A stretch of DNA of 40,613 bases, from positions 1 through 40,613 of the forward strand of contig NZ_PYAS01000029.1 in NCBI RefSeq assembly GCF_003014695.1. The letters run 5' to 3'. The notes beneath the pieces were generated by a model. That model had not been told where the DNA came from and did not search any database. It saw only the letters and a program-made list of their open reading frames with translations. The stretch is from Dyadobacter jiangsuensis. GTDB lineage: Bacteria; Bacteroidota; Bacteroidia; Cytophagales; Spirosomataceae. This document shows positions 34,673 to 40,613 of the stretch, in pieces (the first letter of the stretch is position 1; every line of letters starts with the position of its first letter). The translations under genes and the position numbers were made by a program.

Positions 34673-35386
34673 ATGCACACAAGCAAGAAGTACAGCTCCA
34701 ACAAAGCAGAGGATGAAAGAGCATTACATGTCAACAGACGACTGTTTTTAAGTTCGGCGGGATTGACCACCGCCTTCGGGACGATTTTGATCGTAACGGG
34801 TTGTACCAAGGAAGACCACCAGATACCTGGCATGGGCGACGCGGTAGACCTTGGCTCGGGCGACATTGGCGTGCTCAACTATGCATACGCACTCGAACAA
34901 CTCGAAGCGGCATTTTACGCGAAGGTGATCGATTCGCCTTTTTCCGGCATGACCGACGTGGAGAAAACGATCCTGACAGACATCCGTGACCACGAGATCG
35001 TTCACCGCGAATTTTTCAAGGCCGCATTGGCAGACAAGGCTATCAAAGGGCTGACTCCAAATTTTGACGGAATCGACTTTGGCAGCAGAACCGCTGTACT
35101 CGGCGCCGCCAAATTGTTTGAAGACACCGGTGTAGCCGCATACAACGGCGCGGGAAAGCTCATTAAGGATCCGAACTACCTGCTCCTGGCAGGAAAAATT
35201 GTTTCTGTGGAAGCGCGTCACGCGGCTGTTATCCGTGACTTGATCAACCCCAAATCTGCTGATTTTGCCGGTGACGACATTATCGATCTGAACGGAATGG
35301 ACAAGGCCGTTGCGCCGGCCGACATTCTTGCTGCAGTTAAGGGCTACGTGAAAGACACGATTACTGGCGCCAACGTAGGTAAATAA
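34673..35386 (+). CDS. Ferritin-like domain protein, lipoprotein type
   Basis: This is a 237-residue protein of the Ferritin_2 (desiccation-related) family. The N-terminus NRRLFLSSAGLTTAFGTILI ends at GCTKE, giving a Tat-like RR with a lipobox cysteine. The four-helix domain has LNYAYALEQLEAAFYAKVID, then DIRDHEIVHREFFKAAL, then AAKLFEDTGVAAYNG and IVSVEARHAAVIRDL. The repeated E...E..H pattern could bind two metals. It is followed after 27 bases by a second gene of the same family. The function in stress or metal handling is inference. Confidence 0.85.
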   Translation: MHTSKKYSSNKAEDERALHVNRRLFLSSAGLTTAFGTILIVTGCTKEDHQIPGMGDAVDLGSGDIGVLNYAYALEQLEAAFYAKVIDSPFSGMTDVEKTILTDIRDHEIVHREFFKAALADKAIKGLTPNFDGIDFGSRTAVLGAAKLFEDTGVAAYNGAGKLIKDPNYLLLAGKIVSVEARHAAVIRDLINPKSADFAGDDIIDLNGMDKAVAPADILAAVKGYVKDTITGANVGK

Positions 35387-35413
35387 TCATTCACACTAAG
35401 AGGATCAGAAACA

Positions 35414-36205
35414 ATGGATATTTTCAAAATTATAGATCAGTTTCAGCAAATCGACGGCGATGCAACGGGAAGACTCGAATATGCTTCACGACGTTATTTT
35501 ATGAATAAGGTGGGGAGTAAATTGGCTTCGGCAGCTATTCCGACTGCATTTGCAGCGATTGTCAACAAGGCCTTCGCACAATCCGCGGCAGCCGTCGACG
35601 TGCTTAACTACGCACTGACGCTCGAATACCTGGAAGATGAGTTTTACAAAGGAGGGCTTGTAGCTGCAAATCTTATTCCTGCGTCGGACAAATCGATATT
35701 CATGCAGATTGGGAAGCACGAGTCGCAACACGTGGCATTTCTGGTAAAAGCACTAGGCGCGAAAGCCATTGCCAAACCGATGTTTGATTTTACCTACAAA
35801 GGTGCATTTGGCGATGTATTCACCAATTACAAAACGTTCGTAACCGTTTCGAGTGCGCTTGAAGATACAGGTGTGCGAGCTTACAAAGGTCAGGCGGGGG
35901 TTTTGATCGCGGACCCGCAAATTCTGGAATACGCTTTGCAGGTTCACTCCGTTGAAGCCCGCCACGCGGCGGTTGCTCGCAGGTTAGCGGCTTCATTGCT
36001 TGGTATGCCTGCGATGAAAGGTTGGATCACCGGCAAGGAGGGTGCAGTACCTGCTATTTACGCAGGTGAAGAAAATATGACTCAGGGCGGAGTGAATATC
36101 AAAGGCCTGGCTTCAAAAACGGATGCGGCTGTCACGGAAGCATTCGACGAGCCGCTGACGAAAGATGCGGTACTGGCGATTGCCGGTCCATTCATAAAAG
36201 GTTGA
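35414..36205 (+). CDS. Ferritin-like domain protein, second copy
   Basis: This is a 263-residue protein related to the preceding one, with YASRRYFMNKVGSKLASAAI as a probable Tat-type leader ending near AFAQS. The ferritin-like helices include LNYALTLEYLEDEFYKGGLV, then IGKHESQHVAFLVKAL, then SALEDTGVRAYKGQAG and VHSVEARHAAVARRL. The metal-ligand pattern E..E..H is kept in both helix pairs. It is longer than copy one because of a C-terminal extension. It is transcribed with the first copy and ends just before a strong terminator. Confidence 0.85.
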   Translation: MDIFKIIDQFQQIDGDATGRLEYASRRYFMNKVGSKLASAAIPTAFAAIVNKAFAQSAAAVDVLNYALTLEYLEDEFYKGGLVAANLIPASDKSIFMQIGKHESQHVAFLVKALGAKAIAKPMFDFTYKGAFGDVFTNYKTFVTVSSALEDTGVRAYKGQAGVLIADPQILEYALQVHSVEARHAAVARRLAASLLGMPAMKGWITGKEGAVPAIYAGEENMTQGGVNIKGLASKTDAAVTEAFDEPLTKDAVLAIAGPFIKG

Positions 36206-36240
36206 TTGAGTTGATAGTAAAGCAATTGATTGTCAATTTA

Positions 36241-36271
36241 AAAACCGTTGTGCTATCACAACGGTTTTTTT
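36241..36271 (+). terminator. Strong rho-independent terminator after the ferritin-like pair
   Basis: AAAACCGTTGTG and CACAACGGTTTT form a perfect 12-bp stem with a CTAT loop, and T7 closes it. It lies 36 bases after the stop codon at 36205. Confidence 0.9.
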
Positions 36272-36429
36272 CCAGTCTAATCAAGCAGACCAAGAGCCGC
36301 TTGAGGCTTCTTCGTGCATCAAGGCGATTTGGGATAAAAACCAAACGTAATTTTATATTACTAATAAATCCAAAGTCCAACTGGCGGCGTAAATGGGCTA
36401 TTAAAACTACGTAACTCGATCACGTTCCC

Positions 36430-37092
36430 ATGAAATCACTCAACTTTCGCCTGAGGCTGGCGACTGCTGCCCTTAGTTTCATCCTTTCGTTCTTTATGTT
36501 TTCTTGCCACGATCACCGCGTGCCGCCAACCGGGCCGTCACTTCCCGACAGGATTTTCTATGCATTGTCGGATGACAACCAACAGCATGGGATCAATATC
36601 CGAAATACAAGCGCGCCGTTACGCACTTTTGCAGTGGTTGGTCTTGAACAGGGCGATATAATTAAAGGCATCGATTTCCGCCCTGCCACCGGACAACTTT
36701 ACGCGATCAGTTCGATGAATAATCTCTATCAAGTGAATGTTAAATCCGGCGATCAGCAGGGAAAGGCTACCCGCATTGGCTCAGCGCCGATTGCCGCCAC
36801 TCTGAACGGCCATATCGGTTTTGACTTCAATCCCACCGTCGACCGCATCCGGGTCGTGACCAGCTCGACTCAAAACCTGCGCCTGCATCCTGAAACCGGC
36901 GCAATTGTTCCGGGCGATTCACCATTGAATGGCTATGCCAATCCAATGATCGGTGCGGTGGCTTATACCAACAGCCGCGCGGGCGTTACCTCTGCCCCCG
37001 CGGGCGCAGGCACGACCCTCTAAGACATCGACCCTTCGACAGACATGTTATACATCCAAAATCCTCCCAATCCCGGAGGTTTGGTACCCACT
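36430..37092 (+). pseudogene. DUF4394 domain lipoprotein, nonsense-mutated and truncated
   Basis: A lipoprotein leader ending at FSCHD is followed by the DUF4394 repeat region: IFYALSDDNQQHGINIRN, then DIIKGIDFRPATGQLYAISS, then IGFDFNPTVDRIRVVTSSTQ and NLRLHPETGAIVPGD. The frame stops at TAA 37021-37023, where relatives have tyrosine (TTL-stop-DIDPSTDMLYIQNPP). Homology continues in frame to about 37092 and ends abruptly at a junction with a phage gene fragment on the other strand. About 80-100 C-terminal residues are missing. A change of TAC or TAT to TAA plus a rearrangement explain this. Confidence 0.8.
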
Positions 37093-37398
37093 GTTAACGA
37101 GCTTATCGTTCTGAACATTGGCCGATTCCCAGGACTTGGCAACACCATTCAGAATCGTAGCGGTGACTTTGTCGTGAAAGTCTTTGAGCAGCTTATTCAG
37201 CCTCGCGTTGAGCTGGGGATAGTCCGCAAGCGAGAATGGCCTGTCTGGGTTGTATGAAAGTGGGCCAATTCGGCCATGATCTACCGAGTAACCCATCCTG
37301 ATCAATTCCTTGATCGCATCGTCGAATAGACGTCTTACGAGCCTTGCGTAGTTCTCGCTCCTCTGGATCTGTTCGAACCAGGATTGATAATTTGTCAT
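37093..37398 (-). pseudogene. Phage head-morphogenesis-like N-terminal fragment
   Basis: From ATG 37398 about 100 residues resemble the start of Mu-type head morphogenesis proteins of Bacteroidota prophages: YARLVRRLFDDAIKELIRMG, then RPFSLADYPQLNARLNKLLK, then DFHDKVTATILNGVAKSWES and ANVQNDKLVN. At about 37093 the frame enters the antisense of the DUF4394 remnant (GYQTSGIGRILDV) and stops. The family match is by pattern only. No other phage structural gene is in the window, so this is an isolated scrap. Confidence 0.5.
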
Positions 37399-37704
37399 TG
37401 TGGTAATGACTAAGTGTGTGTAAATAACTTATCACAATAATAATGATTTTGAGCGAATTACCCAAGGAAAGCAGACGTTTCGACGAGGTGAGAGGTTGTC
37501 TTACGGCAAGATCTTACCGCAAACGAAAAAGGGCATTCGACTGTGAGTCAAAAGCCCTTAATTGTGTGTAAAAAAGTGTGCATTTTTCATAGCTCACTGA
37601 TTTACAGCCTTATTTGTGCAACCCCACGGTACAAAAGTCGAATCATTTGCTGGATGATTTGAGGAAATTGGCGGCGTTGTTTCAACGCCAGCCATCTCAA
37701 CCAT
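37399..37704. other. Gene-free stretch with inverted repeats
   Basis: There is no gene in these 306 bases. A near-palindrome CGGCAAGATCTTACCG lies at 37505-37520. A compound hairpin follows: AAGGGC (37529-37534) pairs with GCCCTT (37554-37559), with inner GACT-GTG-AGTC (37539-37549). It does not fold as a tRNA. It could be a terminator-like structure or an old attachment or recombinase site next to the phage scrap. Confidence 0.4.
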
Positions 37705-38103
37705 CTACTGGCGTTCTTTCGCTTCGGGGGTAACCGGGGTAAAGAAGTTGACCAGGTTACCATCAGGATCGCGAAAAAGCAGCGACCGGTTGCCCCATGG
37801 CATTGTGGTCGGTTCCTGCACTAGCGCTGGTCCAAGGTAGTCTGCAAGTCGTTTGAAATGAGAATCCACATCGTCGACGCGAAATTCAAGGATGAGCGAA
37901 CGGTTTGCGGCAGGTGACGCCACGCTGTCGCCACCAAACAGCTGCAGAGTTCGCGTGCTTCCAATCGCAAGTACGGCCAGCGGAGTGCGGAGCTCTGCAA
38001 AATCATCCGTGTAGCGGACAGCAGGGTAGCCGGTAACCCGCTCGTAAAAATCGACAAGGCGGGCGATATTGGCGGTGATAATACGGGTCGAAACAAATGT
38101 CAT
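37705..38103 (-). CDS. VOC family (glyoxalase/bleomycin-resistance fold) protein
   Basis: This is a 132-residue protein with the paired beta-alpha-beta-beta-beta modules of the VOC fold: RIITANIARLVDFYERVTGY, then AVLAIGSTRTLQLFGG, then LILEFRVDDVDSHFKRLADY and the closing NRSLLFRDPDGNLVNFFTPV. The last glutamate-type metal ligand of active glyoxalases appears as asparagine (GNLVNFF), so the activity is open. Length is typical. It stands alone between the phage scrap and the DinB gene. Confidence 0.88.
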   Translation of the reverse strand: MTFVSTRIITANIARLVDFYERVTGYPAVRYTDDFAELRTPLAVLAIGSTRTLQLFGGDSVASPAANRSLILEFRVDDVDSHFKRLADYLGPALVQEPTTMPWGNRSLLFRDPDGNLVNFFTPVTPEAKERQ

Positions 38104-38183
38104 AAAAGGAATCGTTCAGTTTTTGGATTCCCAAAGAAATACCCGCCGGTTGACAGCCGTATGTCAGTAGATACAAAAAATAC

Positions 38184-38690
38184 CTATGCAGTTTTGAGAA
38201 TTTCCTCGATTTGCATCAAATGATTGATATCATGGCCTGCATAGTACATGACAATATCACGTATGCTTTCTACACCGCGTTCCGCGTGGATACCATAATA
38301 ATTCCATTGGTTGGGTTCCAACAAATCAAACAACTGGATATTGGCTTGCCGTAAACACTTAAACAATGCCAAAGAGTCGGCTACTGATATATTCTTATAT
38401 TTTCCTCTGAGAGCCCATTCTGCTTGGTCGAACGCCTGTATTTCGGTTCCAGGTTTGCTCAGAATTGTGCGGATTCGATATGCACCAACTAATTCGTCAT
38501 CGGCAAGATGTGCGACAATTTCCGTAATGGACCATTTTCCTGCCGAAGGACTCTTCAGTAGTACTTCAGGATGAGCGCCCCTTACTAGGAATTCAAGTGT
38601 GGCTGGCATCTTGGCCTGCAACTCCAGGGGGTTCCTACCTTTTACATAACTTAGTATGCGGTTTGTATAAGCTTCAAAAGATTCCGTCAT
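38184..38690 (-). CDS. DinB family (four-helix metal-binding) protein
   Basis: This is a 168-residue protein from ATG 38690; the frame is open to 38765 but the added residues do not look coding. The DinB pattern is clear: WSITEIVAHLADDELVGAYR with the first histidine, and IVMYYAGHDINHLMQIEEIL with the paired histidines. DinB-like proteins bind a metal through three histidines and include thiol transferases. It is unrelated to DNA polymerase IV. Confidence 0.88.
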   Translation of the reverse strand: MTESFEAYTNRILSYVKGRNPLELQAKMPATLEFLVRGAHPEVLLKSPSAGKWSITEIVAHLADDELVGAYRIRTILSKPGTEIQAFDQAEWALRGKYKNISVADSLALFKCLRQANIQLFDLLEPNQWNYYGIHAERGVESIRDIVMYYAGHDINHLMQIEEILKTA

Positions 38691-39024
38691 AATATTGATC
38701 TTAATTAAAGATGCAATTTCGGAGACACGAACTAGAGACGCCTGATTTATCGACAAACAACGCATTCTAGCAGACGGACAACTATCCCTGTCTTACACAT
38801 CATTAAACATCTATGGCTATCCGAAAGTCTTACGGTTTGGCTTAGTAATTAAACTTACTTCAGCGGTGACCTTTGCTTTTAAAGAGCTTAGTTCAGGCCA
38901 GGCAACACGAATCGAAATTCTTGCCTCTAAAAACTGTTGGTCTTCCACTAAACAGGATGTAACCGAACCGGCAATCAGCCACAGTTGAAAGTAACCTTAT
39001 CTGCAATAATTCTTCTGCCACAAG
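38691..39024. other. Gene-poor stretch between DinB and receiver genes
   Basis: No gene with a start is supported in these 334 bases. A startless frame on the minus strand (about 38815-39000) reads LVEDQQFLEARISIRVAWPE and then SLKAKVTAEVSLITKPNRK. It could be the tail of a lost gene, but the opposite strand is also open here, so the coding strand is uncertain. Confidence 0.3.
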
Positions 39025-39552
39025 CTAACGCTTGAAGCCAATAATCCTGGCTGCTGTATTTTTGCGGCGTGAAGCTCTGAAAAGCAGGCTTGAATATTTA
39101 TGTGTATTACTTTGGTGAGCAAAATCCTCCCACAAAGCGAACGTCAAATCGCGTCTAACAATATCAGGAAGATAAATTTCACCACCAGACACGGAGAGAA
39201 ATGCCCTTAGATAGTCTTTCTTTGAGGCCAGCTTCGAAATATAGGCATTCGCGCCTTCCCGGAGGTATTGCAGCAAGTCGAATTTTCGATGAGTTGCTTT
39301 ACTGTGTAGTATGGTCCTGCAATCAGGCATCACATTTCTGCAAAACATAAAAAGGCGCATCGCCTCATGCGGATCAGGGAACAATGGATCGACAAAAATG
39401 ATATCCGGCACTAAATCAAGGATTTTAGCCTCAATGTTGTCAAAACTCGCCACTTGAATTTGCAAGTCGGTAAAGTTCTGTTCCAGTATTGATTTCACTC
39501 TTTCTATACTGCTCTGCTGGTCATCAAGAATGATTACCGTCTTCATAGTCAT
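39025..39552 (-). CDS. Response-regulator receiver protein lacking an output domain
   Basis: This is a 175-residue protein. The receiver part has the acidic pair D10/D11 (VIILDDQQ), the likely phosphoacceptor D56 in IIFVDPLFPD and the conserved lysine in NAYISKLAS. After about residue 135 relatives carry a LuxR-type helix-turn-helix. Here the tail (SSLLFRASRRKNTAARIIGF) is short and basic and shows no helix-turn-helix. Either it is a stand-alone receiver or the gene lost its end. A -7-like box and a palindrome lie just upstream. Confidence 0.6.
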   Translation of the reverse strand: MTMKTVIILDDQQSSIERVKSILEQNFTDLQIQVASFDNIEAKILDLVPDIIFVDPLFPDPHEAMRLFMFCRNVMPDCRTILHSKATHRKFDLLQYLREGANAYISKLASKKDYLRAFLSVSGGEIYLPDIVRRDLTFALWEDFAHQSNTHKYSSLLFRASRRKNTAARIIGFKR

Positions 39553-39570
39553 ATTGCGTGCTTGCGATCA

Positions 39571-39602
39571 CAAAGTTACTACAATCTTCGACAACCGTTG
39601 TC
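39571..39602 (-). promoter_or_regulatory. Promoter with palindromic operator for the receiver gene
   Basis: On the minus strand TAACTTTG (39571-39578) matches TAnnTTTG exactly, 18 bases before the start codon. A perfect palindrome GACAAC-C-GTTGTC (39590-39602) covers the region where a -33 element or an operator would be. From here to 39849 no gene is supported. Confidence 0.45.
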
Positions 39603-39849
39603 ATAAATTACCTGTCCCGTATCCTTAGAATGGATAATTAATCCCGTAGTTGGAAATCGAAGCTTTTTTACGACTTTTGGGTGAAAAACTGGCTGAGCAT
39701 AGGTTCTGACGTACATATTAGTGACCCGGTGGTCAAAAATAACTCACGGCTGTTTTCTTGGGGCTGCGATCCTTTGTTACATTATAAAGTGCGGGGTGCA
39801 CCGAATTGACACGACATACTTCCATAAGTTGCAGGCTATTCAACGCTTA

Positions 39850-40518
39850 TTAACCCTTACCTTCAAACGCCTTATCTGTATCCAGATCTTTTCCACTCCA
39901 AACTTTTTTGGCTATTCAGTCCGCTGGTGCCCCAGACCAAAACCTATTGCTTTCCGACAATCCAAGCGGCAGTAAAACCTGTGAGCAGAGAATAGCTACC
40001 AGTCGAGATGTAATACTCTCCCAGGTCGCCCTGATGGCCGTACAGTCCAGTCCCCCCGATCACCAAATGTGTCGGGGTTTTCGGTTGTTTTACGAGTTAC
40101 GGCAGTGAGTGCGCAACGCACTTATTCGGGTGTAACGTTTACAGGAAGTTTTTATTGTAATGCCATATTGGCCAGGTGCTGGAATGCTCCGGCACGATAG
40201 TATATTGATCGTCCGATAACCGGAAAGGTGCCGTCGGTATTGATCAGTCGCTCCTGAATGGCAGCATATCTGACCGCTCTGCCCAAAGCCTGTTCAGAAA
40301 GCCGCTGGTATCCATCTTTGGGCGAGACTATCAGAAGAATGTCGAAAAGAAACGGCTGTATCACATAGCTGTTGTAATAATCCCAATGAAAGTCCGGCCC
40401 GTCGCCGTAAACGCCGTCCCCTTGTACCATTGCTCGTGGGCGTGCAATGCGTAATCTATCCGCATCCGGTCATCTGCATATCCGTATTTGGCAAAAAAGC
40501 CTCAATCATAGCACTGAA
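39850..40518 (-). pseudogene. DUF2264 protein, decayed and cut by IS21
   Basis: Reading the minus strand from the IS junction and changing frame several times recovers the C-terminal two thirds of a DUF2264 protein: FSAMIEAF, then FAKYGYADDRMRIDYALHA, EQWYK, GDGVYGDGPDFHWDYYNSYV, SPKDGYQRLSE, FPVIGRSIYYRAGAFQHLA, LPVNVTPE, VRCALTAVTRKT, GLYGHQGDLGEYYISTGSYS and LPLGLSESNRFWSGAPAD. The breaks include a run of six T where seven are needed, four G where five are needed, TAA stops after MALQ and after TPE, another frameshift near 40030, one near 39975 and a TGA after GAPAD. The only long open part is 40152-40430. DUF2264 proteins are all-alpha barrels of polysaccharide loci, about 370-400 residues long. 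The N-terminal third is beyond the IS. Confidence 0.8.
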
Positions 40519-40613
40519 TGGGTATTTCGGAGAAGTTGACCACCTGATTCCGTGGCAAATTGACCACCTAATTATCTGGCGGCCGGTAGCAGAAAAAAGC
40601 TGCAGAAGCAGTT
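40519..40613 (-). mobile_element. IS21-family terminal segment, right copy
   Basis: This is the exact inverted copy of bases 1-95, starting TGGGTATTTC, so the IS terminal TG is at 40519. The IS body would lie to the right of the window. The bases just inside the two copies (CCACC after 95 and its counterpart before 40519) do not match each other. They therefore do not look like the target duplication of one insertion, which fits two separate insertions. Confidence 0.8.

Noticed and set aside
37529..37559. Possible tRNA (GTG anticodon-like loop at 37543-37545)
   Set aside because: The stems do not give a cloverleaf and there is no acceptor stem, T-arm or CCA.
39715..39750. GGTGGTCAA motif at about 39730 as a third IS21 end
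   Set aside because: Only about nine bases match the terminal repeat, the second tandem copy and terminal CA are missing, and nothing nearby resembles IS DNA.
39721..39975. Plus-strand frame of 84 codons near the right end
   Set aside because: Most of it is antisense to the C-terminal part of the DUF2264 pseudogene and it has no family pattern.
40054..40081. Plus-strand hairpin CCCCGA/TCGGGG followed by T4 as a terminator
   Set aside because: It falls inside the DUF2264 pseudogene, where the same bases align as coding sequence, and there is no plus-strand gene to terminate.
1..40613. CRISPR array or tandem repeat locus
   Set aside because: No regularly spaced direct repeats were seen anywhere, and no cas-like protein is present.

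Overview
The window looks like chromosomal DNA of a member of the Bacteroidota, order Cytophagales, probably Dyadobacter or a close relative of the Spirosomaceae. This rests on SusC/SusD pairs, an ECF sigma/FecR pair, DUF4249 and DUF4394 proteins, LytTR two-component genes, and promoters of the Bacteroidota -7 type (TAnnTTTG). The genus is inferred from protein style, not from a marker gene. The first 95 and last 95 bases are perfect inverted repeats. They look like the outer end of one IS21-family element: tandem GGTGGTCAA repeats and a terminal CA. The window is therefore the DNA between two oppositely oriented IS21 copies. It is either a composite-transposon-like segment or a contig that stops a fixed distance inside a collapsed repeat. 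Genes at both edges are cut by the IS: a methyltransferase on the left and a DUF2264 gene on the right.

Layout. (1) 0.05-6.6 kb, mostly +: a sulfur-metabolism cluster with a YeeE/DUF6691 protein, DUF6132, DsrE, a TauE/SafE exporter, a TsdA-like dihaem thiosulfate dehydrogenase and an OprD-like porin. Three remnants sit among them: a second methyltransferase, a sulfide:quinone oxidoreductase and an AraC regulator. (2) 6.6-11.2 kb, -: a TolC, lipoprotein adaptor, MacB-type permease and ATPase efflux operon. (3) 11.2-18.2 kb, -: DUF2147, a barrel protein, a TonB receptor/DUF4249 pair, DUF6515 and a LytS/LytTR-type two-component pair. The promoter regions of the kinase and of DUF6515 share a 20-bp element at identical spacing from a -7-like box. 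(4) 18.3-20.7 kb, +: small membrane proteins, including two paralogues on either side of a heavily decayed GbsR/MarR-like regulator. (5) 20.7-32.4 kb, -: a polysaccharide utilisation locus with ECF sigma, FecR, SusC (with STN domain), SusD, sulfatase, GH29 fucosidase and sulfatase. (6) 32.7-40.5 kb: an accessory, partly decayed region. It holds a tyrosine recombinase lacking its HxxR arginine, a fasciclin protein, a ferritin-like gene pair, a broken DUF4394 gene joined to a phage gene fragment, VOC and DinB proteins, a receiver-domain protein, and a DUF2264 pseudogene hidden in DNA that seems empty.

How the genes fit together. The sulfur genes suggest handling of thiosulfate, tetrathionate and sulfite in which the sulfide-oxidising branch has been lost. 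The utilisation locus looks complete: the STN/FecR/sigma relay would sense a glycan and switch on uptake and breakdown of a sulfated, fucose-containing substrate. Both flanks and the 32.7-40.5 kb region carry many nonsense and frameshift mutations. No tRNA, rRNA or CRISPR array was recognised.
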